Shown: positions 34,861-43,888 of the stretch, in pieces
Numbering within the stretch: the stretch's first letter is position 1
Layout: the number at the start of each line of letters is the position of its first letter
Source of the DNA: Altericroceibacterium indicum
GTDB lineage: Bacteria; Pseudomonadota; Alphaproteobacteria; Sphingomonadales; Sphingomonadaceae
DNA: 64,000 bases
NCBI RefSeq assembly: GCF_009828105.1
Contig: NZ_WTYQ01000001.1
Coordinates: 372,001-436,000, forward strand
Direction: 5' to 3'
Position numbers and translations under genes: made by a program
The notes under the pieces: generated by a model
Database searches by the model: none
The model's input: only the letters and a program-made list of their open reading frames with translations
Told to the model about the DNA's origin: nothing

Positions 34861-35188
34861 TAACTTTCACCAGACGAAACAGCCAGTGCGTACCGGGCTG
34901 GTTAAGCCCAACGCCTACAGGCTTCCAAACGCCATCAATTTCCGGCAGCTTGATCCGGTCGGCATCAGTTGGCTTTGCGTTCAGCAAAGTGCGGTGGATG
35001 CTAACCATCATCCCCTGCTCGATAGTCTGCGCATTGGCGAAATTAACCTCTTCGGTCGAATAATCCATGCGTGCCGCTACAGGGCCATAAGCACCGCCTG
35101 CGGGCTTGTACTGGATTTCAGGGCGCAAATAGGCATCACACGCATTGTGCAACTTCGCGCGCAGACTATTGAATGAAGGGATAGGCAT
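34853..35188 (-). CDS. Head-tail joining protein candidate (111 aa)
   Basis: Begins MPIPSFNSLRAKLHNACDAYL and contains beta strands around TIEQGMMVSIHRTLLNAKP. It sits between the gpFI-like gene and the tail terminator candidate, the location of lambda gpFII. Its start shares a base with the upstream stop, indicating coupling. The assignment is positional. Confidence 0.5.
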   Translation of the reverse strand: MPIPSFNSLRAKLHNACDAYLRPEIQYKPAGGAYGPVAARMDYSTEEVNFANAQTIEQGMMVSIHRTLLNAKPTDADRIKLPEIDGVWKPVGVGLNQPGTHWLFRLVKVNG

Positions 35189-35793
35189 CAGACGCTGGTC
35201 GGAGCCTGATCGTCGATAGCGGCATCTGCAACACCGTCATCGTCATCGGCATTTTCGCCTTTGGCTTCAGAGATGCGTTTAAGCAGCTCTTCGGTGTCCC
35301 AGCCATTGAAAGGCCTGCTACCAGTCACTTCCTTGTACTGGGCACGCAGCGCAGAAATGTCTTCAGCCTCGCCGCTTACGTCTTCGGCCTTTCCAGTTTC
35401 GCCTTCGCCCTTGGCTTCAGAGATGCGTTTAAGCAGCTCTTCGGTGTCCCAGCCATTGAAAGGCCTGCTACCAGTCACTTCCTTGTACTGGGCACGCAGC
35501 GCAGAAATGTCTTCAGCCTCGCCGCTTACGTCTTCGGCCTTTCCAGTTTCGCCTTCGCCCTTGGCTTCAGATGCACGGTCGGGGGGAGACGATGGGGCAG
35601 GAGCGTTTGCGGCCTGTCCGTCTATGTCGTCTGACACATAGCCCAACTCCACCATGCGCGGGATAGCCGATACTGGTACGCGGGGAAGGCGCACCGCTTC
35701 GTTTTTGCTGTCAGGGTTGAAATGCACCTGGCCGAAGCCAGGTACAAATTCAGTCTTGGCGCGCAATGCGCGAACGCGACGGGTTTCCATCAC
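35188..35793 (-). CDS. gpFI-like packaging accessory with duplicated 50-aa module (201 aa)
   Basis: After an N-terminal region starting MMETRRVRALRAKTEFVPGF, the protein holds two identical 50-residue units, each with an acidic linker (EAKGEGETGKAEDVSGEAED) and a helix-extension-helix-like domain ISALRAQYKEVTGSRPFNGW followed by DTEELLKRI. The position after the capsid gene matches lambda gpFI, which promotes DNA packaging. The exact DNA duplication (35261-35560) shows the second module is a very recent copy. It overlaps the capsid gene stop by 4 bases. Confidence 0.65.
   Translation of the reverse strand: MMETRRVRALRAKTEFVPGFGQVHFNPDSKNEAVRLPRVPVSAIPRMVELGYVSDDIDGQAANAPAPSSPPDRASEAKGEGETGKAEDVSGEAEDISALRAQYKEVTGSRPFNGWDTEELLKRISEAKGEGETGKAEDVSGEAEDISALRAQYKEVTGSRPFNGWDTEELLKRISEAKGENADDDDGVADAAIDDQAPTSV
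35261..35560. repeat. Perfect 150-bp tandem duplication inside a gene
   Basis: Units 35261-35410 and 35411-35560 are identical, each starting TTGGCTTCAGAGATGCG, and the first 10 bases recur at 35561-35570. The period is a multiple of three, so the reading frame is kept and the protein gains a second 50-residue module. Confidence 0.95.
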
Positions 35794-36800
35794 TTATTCC
35801 CGCTCAGCAGCACTTCTGGACGGGTGCAGATGGGTAGGCGGTGGCTTTCGATTTCCACATCAGCCCATTCTTGACGTTTATCGTCAAGCAACATGCGGCT
35901 ATACCATTCCTGGCCTAGCGTGTTCACATGGTCAAACGTGGGCGCCGGGGCAAACGCTTCCTGGAACAATCCACGCACGCCCATGGGGAAGAACTTCACC
36001 TTGTCCACACCTACGGCGACCTTGGAGTTATCGTCTGTCCCGCGATAGTTTATCCAGGTCACGCCCCACGCATCGATTGCATCGAACACGGTGTCTTCCA
36101 CCAGCTTACTGGCATTAGCGGTGTTCTTATACTGATCCTTGTATTCGGAGTTTTCCTGCAGATCGTCGTAGAAGTCATCGCCGCACAGCGCAATGATGCG
36201 CATGGATGGCGGGGCAGAGCCACCGATAGCCCGGATCATCGGGCGCTTGACATTGTTTGCAACGAATTTCTTTACTTTCGTTGCATTAGCCCAATCGAAA
36301 TCAATTTCTGCGGGCTTGGTGTAACCGAACGTCTGGTAATAATCATAGATCACGCTGTCATCGGCATCGCGCAGAATGCCGTCGATGCATGAGAGATAAA
36401 GCCGCTCGCGTGTCGCGGAAAGGTCATCAATGCATCCCTGCTGACGTTCAGCAATTTCGGACTGAAGCTGCTTTAGCTCGGTTTCGGAACCAAAGGCACG
36501 AATGCCCTGGATTTCTTCTGCCGTAACCATGCTGGATTCTTCGATCCGGCGAACGCGCAGATCCACGACTGATGCCTTGTCGTTGGAGCGGCGAGTGCGC
36601 GGTGCGCCTGGCTCGCTCGTCTGAATGATGTTGAGCTGTTGGCCTTTCATCTCAACAGCTACGCGCCGACTACGCACGCGCTTAGGTGTGAAGAGATTCA
36701 TACGCCCCAGCAGTCCAGGGATGGTCTGGGAACGACGGACGGCTTCAGTCATCGAAATAGCTGAAAAAGCGTCCTGCTTGAATACGTCCATGGTAAGCAT
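35790..36800 (-). CDS. Major capsid protein, lambda gpE family
   Basis: 336 residues starting MLTMDVFKQDAFSAISMTEA, with the family block PRTRRSNDKASVVDLRVRRI and AEEIQGIRAF followed by a helix LKQLQSEIAERQQ. C-terminal segment KVKFFPMGVRGLFQEAFAPA is also typical. This HK97-fold protein builds the icosahedral shell; it follows the decoration protein gene, as in lambda. Confidence 0.9.
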   Translation of the reverse strand: MLTMDVFKQDAFSAISMTEAVRRSQTIPGLLGRMNLFTPKRVRSRRVAVEMKGQQLNIIQTSEPGAPRTRRSNDKASVVDLRVRRIEESSMVTAEEIQGIRAFGSETELKQLQSEIAERQQGCIDDLSATRERLYLSCIDGILRDADDSVIYDYYQTFGYTKPAEIDFDWANATKVKKFVANNVKRPMIRAIGGSAPPSMRIIALCGDDFYDDLQENSEYKDQYKNTANASKLVEDTVFDAIDAWGVTWINYRGTDDNSKVAVGVDKVKFFPMGVRGLFQEAFAPAPTFDHVNTLGQEWYSRMLLDDKRQEWADVEIESHRLPICTRPEVLLSGNK

Positions 36801-36835
36801 GGCGTTGTGTCCTTATGCTAAGAAGGTTTCGCGCT

Positions 36836-37501
36836 TCAGCGCAGAATGATGCCGACTTCGGCCAGGTCGCGGGTGGCCCGCACCTTCTGGTCGGTAGTGG
36901 TGCCAGTCGGCCAGACAACGATTGCGGCGTTGTGCTCGCAGTCGCGGACATAGGCGACGCCGGGGACTTCACCGTCCGTTCCGTCATAATCGCCATATGA
37001 AATAGCAGAGCCAACATTCATGCCATTGGAGGCATCAAAATCGATTGGGCCAAAGGTCTGCGTATTGGGCACTGTGATATCGAAACCATCGCCAACCGCG
37101 AAGTCGGTCGAACCGTCCGTGATCACGCCCTTGACCTGCTCGGCAAAAGCAGCCGTCCCGCCAGCGCCGCCACTGATCGTGAAATCGCCCAGAACGGTGC
37201 CGTCAGGATCTTCAAGGCGGAATGTGCCGCCATTCGTAGCTGCCTCAATGCAGCGCAATGTATAAACACCGGGCTTCGCATGGGCCAGGGTGGGGTTCGT
37301 GGCATCCATAGTGACGGTGCCATTGCCGGTATTGCCACCAGACTTGGCCGCGCTGGTGGCGTCGCCATAGGCGGCACCAAGAACGGCACAAGCTTTCAGA
37401 ACAGCGCCACTGGCAACCGTAATAGATTCGCGCGAACGATCCCCATTTGCCTCACTGACAAGGCTTTCATTGGGATGCACCGGTTCGGTAAGCATAGTCA
37501 T
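36836..37501 (-). CDS. Head decoration protein, lambda gpD family (221 aa)
   Basis: N-terminus contains EANGDRSRESITVASGAVLKACAVLG and the C-terminus HNAAIVVWPTGTTTDQKVRA then TRDLAEVGIILR, the gpD-type start and end. Between them (about 50-150) is an inserted Gly/Thr-rich domain found in longer family members. It would trimerise on the mature capsid to stabilise it. Confidence 0.85.
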   Translation of the reverse strand: MTMLTEPVHPNESLVSEANGDRSRESITVASGAVLKACAVLGAAYGDATSAAKSGGNTGNGTVTMDATNPTLAHAKPGVYTLRCIEAATNGGTFRLEDPDGTVLGDFTISGGAGGTAAFAEQVKGVITDGSTDFAVGDGFDITVPNTQTFGPIDFDASNGMNVGSAISYGDYDGTDGEVPGVAYVRDCEHNAAIVVWPTGTTTDQKVRATRDLAEVGIILR

Positions 37502-37537
37502 GTCTCTGGTTCCTCTTTAGGGAAGGGGAGTTGGATG

Positions 37538-38116
37538 TCAGAACCCGCCGTTTTCGCGGCGCGCCCGAATTTCGTCGTGGATCTTCTGCCAGCCGTGGTT
37601 TTCTTCGGCTTGGGTTTCGCCACCTTCATTGCCGAGGTCGATCTGGCCGTTCTCGCGCATATGTTGCAGCATTTCAGAGCCTTCATCGGCTGATGCTGAT
37701 GGCGTCAGTTTGGGCAGCATTCCCACAATCGCGTCAGCGCTCATGTCAGAATTAGCGAGCAGTTCAGCAGCGGCCATTTCACGGCCTTTAACGTCATCAC
37801 TTGCAAAGACCGCAGCGATCCGCTGGCGCTCTCCGGTAATAGCTGCCGCCACTGCGTTGCTGTCACCGTGCTGCTGTCCGTCGTTCATCTGAGATTCCGC
37901 GCCAGGGGCGGCGGCCTGCTGTTCTTTGTCTTTCGACATAGGCTTGTCCTTTTTTTTGCCGTCGCCGGCTTCTTCGTCATCGGGTTGGTCATCATCTTCC
38001 GGATTTTCCGGATCGGTTTCCGGCTTGCCTTCAGGCATATCTTTCATGGAGGCGTGCGGCGTTTCGACCTGGCCGCGCATAACGCCGCCAAGCCCGCCAA
38101 AGCGCGGCTTGCTCAT
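37538..38116 (-). CDS. Capsid scaffold-like protein (192 aa)
   Basis: Start taken at ATG 38116 (MSKPRFGGLGGVMRGQVE); an earlier start would overlap the protease gene with implausible sequence. The middle is extremely acidic and disordered (ETDPENPEDDDQPDDEEAGD), the C-terminal half helical (ERQRIAAVFASDDVKGREMA). This layout and the place directly after the S49 protease fit a lambda Nu3-type scaffold, here encoded separately rather than nested in the protease gene. Confidence 0.7.
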   Translation of the reverse strand: MSKPRFGGLGGVMRGQVETPHASMKDMPEGKPETDPENPEDDDQPDDEEAGDGKKKDKPMSKDKEQQAAAPGAESQMNDGQQHGDSNAVAAAITGERQRIAAVFASDDVKGREMAAAELLANSDMSADAIVGMLPKLTPSASADEGSEMLQHMRENGQIDLGNEGGETQAEENHGWQKIHDEIRARRENGGF

Positions 38117-38135
38117 CGCATTTTCCTTTGGTGGC

Positions 38136-39053
38136 TTAGGCCCTGCGGCCCAATTCGAGTTGGAGAAGCTCCCAGGCTTCCGTTTCGGACATGATGTCAT
38201 CCACCAGTCCGGTCTTAACGGCATCCGCGCCGCTATAGATTTCCGCTTCAGTGTTCAGCACGGTATCCACTGAAAGGCCGCGCCCCATGGCAACCATATT
38301 GGCAAAGATGTCGCGGGTTTCATCAACCATCGCCTGCAGTTTGGCGAGCGCTGGATCATCAAGCGGCTCTGTCCCGGTCATGCGGCCTTTGCGTTTACCT
38401 GAGCGGATGATTTCCGGCGTCATCCCATTTTTATCGAGTGCGCGGGAAAAATCGATATACATGATATAGGCACCGATAGATCCGGTAATCATTGTGCGGG
38501 GGCCGTAAACGCGGTCACAAACGCTTGCGACGGCATAAGCGGCGCTGGTCGCCTGCTCGTTAATATAAGCCCAAACCGGTTTTGGCCCGCCTTCGCTCAG
38601 CGTACTTTTGGCAATTTCCTCGCACATGGCAAAGCATCCAGCGACTTCACCGCCCGGACTATCTATGTCGAACCATATTGCCCTGATCGTGCTGTCCATC
38701 AACGCAGCGCGGAACTTGCGAATAATGCCGTCATAGCCAGTCATGCCGGAGACAGGATCGAGCCAACCAAATTTGTGAACCAGCGTCCCGCTCACAGGGA
38801 TGACGGCAATATCATCATCCTGTGCAAACGGCTTCCAGTTATCGCGGTCGCGCCGTGCATCGCCTGAAAGGGACAGCATGTCGGTCGCGCCAAGTGCCGT
38901 ACTATCGATACGGTCGAAATTGCCAACGCCAAGACGGTGCTGCAGCGCTGCGACGATGATTTCAGCTTTATGCTCGTGGATCATCAGCGGCGTGTTGAAT
39001 ATCCGCTGCGCCAACATGGGCAACTGGCGGTTAGGTTCACTGCGGCCCTTCAT
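38136..39053 (-). CDS. S49-family head maturation protease (lambda gpC-like)
   Basis: 305 residues. The ClpP/SppA-type fold is visible: AVIPVSGTLVHKFG, IWFDIDSPGGEVAG, the nucleophile region NEQATSAAYAVASV, and GSIGAYIMYIDFSRAL then EIIRSGKRKGRMTG supplying the general-base lysine candidate. It would cleave scaffold and portal proteins during prohead maturation. It overlaps the portal gene stop by ATGA-type coupling. Confidence 0.9.
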   Translation of the reverse strand: MKGRSEPNRQLPMLAQRIFNTPLMIHEHKAEIIVAALQHRLGVGNFDRIDSTALGATDMLSLSGDARRDRDNWKPFAQDDDIAVIPVSGTLVHKFGWLDPVSGMTGYDGIIRKFRAALMDSTIRAIWFDIDSPGGEVAGCFAMCEEIAKSTLSEGGPKPVWAYINEQATSAAYAVASVCDRVYGPRTMITGSIGAYIMYIDFSRALDKNGMTPEIIRSGKRKGRMTGTEPLDDPALAKLQAMVDETRDIFANMVAMGRGLSVDTVLNTEAEIYSGADAVKTGLVDDIMSETEAWELLQLELGRRA

Positions 39054-40702
39054 GCGCTTTGCCCTTCGCTTTCGACAGGATCAACTTGAGCATTGCCCTC
39101 CGGATAAGCTTCCGGGGCAGAGGTATGCCCAGCGCCAGCCTTCAGCGGCATGTAGGGCTCAAGCCCCATCTGCTCGCGGTACTTTTTCTCACGCGCCTGA
39201 TTGCGCAGCGTTTTGCGATAATCCTTGCCGCTCTCATTGCTCATTGTGGTGAGGTCGGTTGCCCCTTGGTTTAGGCGGAAGTCGTCAGCCTGACCTTCCT
39301 TCAACGGATCAACACTGCCCCGGCCTGGGCCTATCCATTCGCAAAGCGAAAGCGCGTTGCGGTACTTGTAAAAATTCGTCTTGCGACCGGGCACCTGAAT
39401 GATGCCCTTTGCCACAGCCTCTTCGAGCCATGCGAGATAGATCGGCGTGCAGAAGCCCTGCGTGAACAACCAGCGGTCATGCAGCAATCCGCGCCATATC
39501 TCATTGAGCATTGCGCGTGCTGATGAATAGTTGATGTCGGCCCAATTCTGAGAAATCTGTGCGTAGGACAGCCCCAGAGATGCTGCCATGCTCCGCAGCC
39601 CGGTTGCCTGAAATTCCGGATAATTCTGTGATGGATGTTCACTCCTTTTGAACTCCATCTTTTCCCCTGGAAGGCCGTGAAACACCCGCACACCCTGCAT
39701 CCGCACAGGATGATCCATGCGGTAACGGAAATGCTCGGGGAGTTGAGTTTCTTGCTTGCCGGAGGTCGGAGCCATGGCCGCAGCAACTTCTGCAGTTGGA
39801 GCGGCGCTTTCAATTGAAACCGCCATGATGGCATTCAGCAATGCCGCTTCCAGCTCTGCATCATCGAACCTATCAAACATCTTGATACGCTTGATGGCTG
39901 AAACAAACCGGCTAATTCCGCGCCTCTGGTCCGCACGGTTGCGCTTGAATGCGTGAACAAAGATAGGCCTGCCGGTCGGTCCGTAAAACGGAACCCTCGT
40001 CCAGCGGAAAGAATCGAGCGTGCCGCCATTGTTGCTGGATGGATGCGCTACTCGGACATGCGCAGCCAGGGGGGCTCCATTGCGATCATATTCGATACCG
40101 CCGATGAGCGTTCGCCCATTCGAAAGCTTGTGGTGGTCAGGTAATCCATTCGGGTTGCTCACCCGGTCAGGATCGACCACTTCAAGGCATGTTTCCCACT
40201 GCGCCAACACGCGCGGGCCAACAGGGGGAAGCATCTTGATAACCGCAGCCGCTTCGCCATCGTTCCACCAGTGACGATAGGCCAGCTCGACCATCCCGCC
40301 AAACTGCAAATGCATCTGCGCATCGCATAGCTTGCGCGGATCGCGCGCCCATAGCTCAAAATGCTGCTCGGTATTCTGCGACCATTCATCCGCCCAATCA
40401 GGCGATTGCCCCATACTCTCAAAGGCAGGCTGGGTTTCAAGTCGGATATTCGAACCAACCACGGATTCCGCACGGCGATCCGTGGCGCCAGAAATGATAG
40501 GGTGATTGCGAACCAAATCGCGCGCACGGCGCGTTACAGCGTCGCGCGCATCAAGATTTTCATCGGTCCCGGATGTAAGGCTCGGCGTCCATCCCGCCAT
40601 TTCACGGCTGTCATAGCGCTGCGCTTCATAGGGCTGAGTGCCGAAAAACATGCGTTGGCGCAGGCCGGAAAAAGCCTCGCCTAATGTCTGCATGAAACTC
40701 AT
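39050..40702 (-). CDS. Portal protein, lambda family
   Basis: 550 residues with features of the lambda-family portal: TRRARDLVRNHPIISGATDR near the N-terminus, HAFKRNRADQRRGISRFVSA, and NYSSARAMLNEIWRGLLHDR. It forms the dodecameric ring through which DNA is packaged. The C-terminal tail is hydrophilic, as is usual. It shares its start base with the end of the gpW-like gene. Confidence 0.92.
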   Translation of the reverse strand: MSFMQTLGEAFSGLRQRMFFGTQPYEAQRYDSREMAGWTPSLTSGTDENLDARDAVTRRARDLVRNHPIISGATDRRAESVVGSNIRLETQPAFESMGQSPDWADEWSQNTEQHFELWARDPRKLCDAQMHLQFGGMVELAYRHWWNDGEAAAVIKMLPPVGPRVLAQWETCLEVVDPDRVSNPNGLPDHHKLSNGRTLIGGIEYDRNGAPLAAHVRVAHPSSNNGGTLDSFRWTRVPFYGPTGRPIFVHAFKRNRADQRRGISRFVSAIKRIKMFDRFDDAELEAALLNAIMAVSIESAAPTAEVAAAMAPTSGKQETQLPEHFRYRMDHPVRMQGVRVFHGLPGEKMEFKRSEHPSQNYPEFQATGLRSMAASLGLSYAQISQNWADINYSSARAMLNEIWRGLLHDRWLFTQGFCTPIYLAWLEEAVAKGIIQVPGRKTNFYKYRNALSLCEWIGPGRGSVDPLKEGQADDFRLNQGATDLTTMSNESGKDYRKTLRNQAREKKYREQMGLEPYMPLKAGAGHTSAPEAYPEGNAQVDPVESEGQSA

Positions 40703-40944
40703 TACCAGTAAATCCCGATTGCGCTACGCACCGGCCGACCAGCTTCAAGGGCTTCAGCCTGTGCATATTCCCGGCGCAGGCTCTCAATGCTTGCTTCAAT
40801 GTCCTTGATGGACATTTTGGAAAAACTCACGCGGCTTCCGTCTTCCGAGATATCTTCCACCCGATCACCCCGGACAAGCGCTGAACGCGCGGCGCGATAA
40901 TCCGCCAGATCGGCGGCTATTTCTGTCGTCGTTCTTTGCATCAA
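40702..40944 (-). CDS. gpW-like head-tail joining protein (80 aa)
   Basis: Small helical protein (MMQRTTTEIAADLADYRAAR...) with VSFSKMSIKDIEASIESLRR, the layout of lambda gpW. Located between terminase large subunit and portal as in lambda. Confidence 0.8.
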   Translation of the reverse strand: MMQRTTTEIAADLADYRAARSALVRGDRVEDISEDGSRVSFSKMSIKDIEASIESLRREYAQAEALEAGRPVRSAIGIYW

Positions 40945-40949
40945 ATGTC

Positions 40950-43121
40950 CTACTCGTCGCTTTGGTTCAGGGTTTGATCAAACAGCGCATAAGCGCTTTT
41001 TGCTAAGTCGCCGGCTCCGCTGACCGGGGCAGCTTGATCACCTCCTTCCGGATAGAGAGGGATAGGCTGCGCCCAGATCGGTCTGCGCTCAGGATCATCC
41101 CAGATATTGTTTGCGTGATCAGGTGAAAGCATGAGCCGCCCAGCTTCATTGTATCCGTATATGTCGAGCGATTCATTGCGCCGGGAAATGCGCTTCCACT
41201 TCCCATCAATAAAGATTTCACCAAAGAACTCGTCAATGTAATGGCCCTCCACCTCATCATAGAAATGGCACTGGCCAGGCTTCTCATCAGTGATGGCAAG
41301 GCGCTCAGTGGTCAGGTGCTTGAGCCGATCAACGCCAAGGTCATATTCAACCAGCACAGGCATAACAGCCCGGCCCATTTCGTCCTTATCCACCTTGCGT
41401 GGTACGTTAGGCAAAATGGGTTTCTTGCCATCAGCGCCCTTGATCAGCTTGACCTTTGACCACGTGCCCCATGCATATCCTGAATTGATAGCCCGCCTGG
41501 CAAATTCACGCGCCTTCCACGTCACATTACCATCGCCGCTATCAATGCACGTCACCGCCACCGGCAACGCCCAGCCAGGCCGAGCCTCCAGCTCAAAGCG
41601 GCGATCAACGACTTGAGGCAGCAGCAACAGCCAATCATCAATCTGCTCGGACAGGTTTATATCGCGCCACTGCCCATCAGCGTGCATCCGCTGGCGGATC
41701 GTCTGGCGATCTAAAATCCAGCTCCTTCCCTCCAGGTCCCAGCCGATCCACATCACGTCAAAATATTTAGACCCGGTATCGACTGCGGCAGTCACGAACA
41801 GAACGGGCGCAGGGGCAACGCCGCGCGCATAACCGTAATCGGCGTCACGCAACCGCTTCTTCAGAAGCTTTGAGCTAATCCCCCCCGTTGTGGCCGTGCC
41901 TTCATAAATCTCACCCAGAGCCTTTGAGAGAAATTCCTTGAGATCCGAAGGGTCTTGCGTGCGCTCAAACTTGATCAGCGCTGCCTCATAGCGTCTCGCC
42001 AACTTAGCCAGCGTGTCGCTTTTCAGCATTAACCCATGAACCCAATAGCCATGGGCTTCATTGGGCTCCATTTCGCCTGCGATGCCCGCCTCTGCATCAA
42101 GCGATTGTCCCCGGTGCATCCAACCGTAAGTGCCGGTTTTCTCGCCTTCGCGTAGCGCTTCATCAACCATCGCACGGCGCTGTTTATCATTCAGCTTTGA
42201 TCCGCAGTGAGGGCAGATCATTGCCGCGCTCCTTTCAGCAAGCGCTATGCGTGCATCATTGGCCAACTGGTCATTACGGACCCAATGAAGCTTAAATTCG
42301 GGAACATCTTCCCAAAATTTTGTCGCATAGGCTGAAGCATATTTTCGGCATTTCCTATGCGCACAGCGCATGATGAAAATGCCCCGGCTTGTGTCCTCAT
42401 AACACGCTGCAACACCACTCGAATAACCAAGATCAGGGTGCGATAGGATAGCGCCCTTCCGCCTGCTACCGAGTAGCTTCTGTCTGCCATCAAGCTGAGT
42501 GCGTGGACTTGCGGCAAACTTCTTGAGCCAGGCATCTGTTTCGTCCATCGTCATGAAAATCGGTTGACGGTCCCGAAACGTACTGTCTTTAGCACTCAAA
42601 TATTCCAGCGGGTGCCCCGATACACGCTTGAAATAATCCGTGTTATCCCCGCGCGCACCACCAACTTTGGCAAGCAAGTCAGGGTTAAGATCAAACATCG
42701 GGTGCATTACTGCGCGGCAGTAAGCTGTAACTGCTTCCTCACTGTTCAGAACCCATGTGCAACGGCCCATCGGACCGAAGCGCATCAGCTTATAAAGATA
42801 ATTCTCACATATCGCCGTGCCACCAGAGCGAGACGGTTTTACCAGCACCAGAACATTGCAGTCCGGCTTATCCAGCGATGACATCGGACCAACATTGTAA
42901 GGCGTTTTCCAACGGTCATACCGGACTGTGCCATTGCCTTCCGATGCAGGCATAATCCGGTATTTTTCAGCACATTCGACGGTACTGATCCGCTCAGGTG
43001 GCTGATAAAGCTCTAATGCGTCTTCCAGCAAGTCGAGCGGGTCTTGTAAATATTCCCCCGCAGCAAGGGCCTCAACCTGTCTTTGCAGGCTGACCGGGCT
43101 AAGCAACGCCTCCAGCATCAC
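40950..43121 (-). CDS. Terminase large subunit, GpA family
   Basis: 723 residues. The ATPase domain includes the Walker A-like VKPSRSGGTA and the aromatic-acidic block PIFMTMDETDAWLKKF (Walker B region). The C-terminal nuclease part includes FVTAAVDTGSKYFDVMWIGW and VTCIDSGDGNVTW, whose aspartates would bind metal. It packages DNA into the prohead and cuts concatemers, presumably at a cos site near the small subunit gene. It overlaps the small subunit gene by 23 bases. Confidence 0.92.
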   Translation of the reverse strand: MMLEALLSPVSLQRQVEALAAGEYLQDPLDLLEDALELYQPPERISTVECAEKYRIMPASEGNGTVRYDRWKTPYNVGPMSSLDKPDCNVLVLVKPSRSGGTAICENYLYKLMRFGPMGRCTWVLNSEEAVTAYCRAVMHPMFDLNPDLLAKVGGARGDNTDYFKRVSGHPLEYLSAKDSTFRDRQPIFMTMDETDAWLKKFAASPRTQLDGRQKLLGSRRKGAILSHPDLGYSSGVAACYEDTSRGIFIMRCAHRKCRKYASAYATKFWEDVPEFKLHWVRNDQLANDARIALAERSAAMICPHCGSKLNDKQRRAMVDEALREGEKTGTYGWMHRGQSLDAEAGIAGEMEPNEAHGYWVHGLMLKSDTLAKLARRYEAALIKFERTQDPSDLKEFLSKALGEIYEGTATTGGISSKLLKKRLRDADYGYARGVAPAPVLFVTAAVDTGSKYFDVMWIGWDLEGRSWILDRQTIRQRMHADGQWRDINLSEQIDDWLLLLPQVVDRRFELEARPGWALPVAVTCIDSGDGNVTWKAREFARRAINSGYAWGTWSKVKLIKGADGKKPILPNVPRKVDKDEMGRAVMPVLVEYDLGVDRLKHLTTERLAITDEKPGQCHFYDEVEGHYIDEFFGEIFIDGKWKRISRRNESLDIYGYNEAGRLMLSPDHANNIWDDPERRPIWAQPIPLYPEGGDQAAPVSGAGDLAKSAYALFDQTLNQSDE

Positions 43122-43755
43122 TCAGGCCAACTGCACGCAAATTACCCAGCACGTCTTGCGCTGCCCGTCTCTGGGCAAGCATGACAGAACTGATAGCATC
43201 TTCGAAAGCACTCCTGACTTTTGGCTCCCATTGGCCATCCGGGTCGGCCTGTTGGGCTGCCTGCATCGCAGACGCCTGCATCGCACTGAATATTTCACGC
43301 ATGGCCGCACTGGCTTTGCGCGCATCGGTCAATTCACCTTGCCGCTCACGCATGTCCTGCACGGCATTCGATGTGCGAACCAACTCTTGCACCTGTTTCA
43401 GATCAAAATCGTCCGGCACTGATTGCAACGAGCTGCCGCCCGCCATTTCTTTCATCCGTCGATTTTCAGCCGCTGCCTTCGCCTGCTCTGCCTCCAGATG
43501 GCGAATAACCATCAAGATCGTTGATCTCGGTTCGTACTGATACCCGATCCCATGGCCCCCGCGACCGAAGCATCCCGCTTCGGCCAGATCTGGAATATTG
43601 TTTGTCCAGTCTCGCAGTGTGACGTGATTGGTGCCTATGAACTCGTAAAGCTCTTTCGCCGTCAAAAGCGTGCCCGGCTCGAAACCTTTTGCCCGCTCTA
43701 AAGCGCGCTCAAGACTGTTTATCCTGGCCTGATGAGATGTTTTTGACCGGGCCAT
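43099..43755 (-). CDS. Terminase small subunit, Nu1-like (218 aa)
   Basis: N-terminal winged-helix region with GTLLTAKELYEFIGTNHVTL then RDWTNNIPDLAEAGCF, then helices containing SVPDDFDLKQVQELVR for oligomerisation and large-subunit contact. Expected to recognise cos. Its start at 43755 lies about 130 bases after the previous gene, and that gap holds a terminator. Confidence 0.75.
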   Translation of the reverse strand: MARSKTSHQARINSLERALERAKGFEPGTLLTAKELYEFIGTNHVTLRDWTNNIPDLAEAGCFGRGGHGIGYQYEPRSTILMVIRHLEAEQAKAAAENRRMKEMAGGSSLQSVPDDFDLKQVQELVRTSNAVQDMRERQGELTDARKASAAMREIFSAMQASAMQAAQQADPDGQWEPKVRSAFEDAISSVMLAQRRAAQDVLGNLRAVGLSDAGGVA

Positions 43756-43796
43756 GGCTCACAAAATCCCGGAAAATTCAGCGCGGAGCAGAAACA

Positions 43797-43819
43797 CAAA
43801 ACCCCGCTCATGGCGGGGC
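43797..43819 (-). terminator. Terminator between early genes and terminase
   Basis: On the minus strand GCCCCGC-CATGA-GCGGGG is followed by TTTTG. It lies between the gene ending at 43889 and the terminase small subunit, so head gene expression should need either a separate late promoter or antitermination. Confidence 0.8.
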
Positions 43820-43888
43820 ATCTTTGCGATAAACGCAATAAGAGATGTGTCCAAATCGCTCATTTTTAGGTTCCCGTCAAGCCTCACT

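Noticed and set aside
35261-35641. Plus-strand ORF through the 150-bp duplication
   Set aside because: It is the antisense of the gpFI-like gene; its repeat simply mirrors the duplication.
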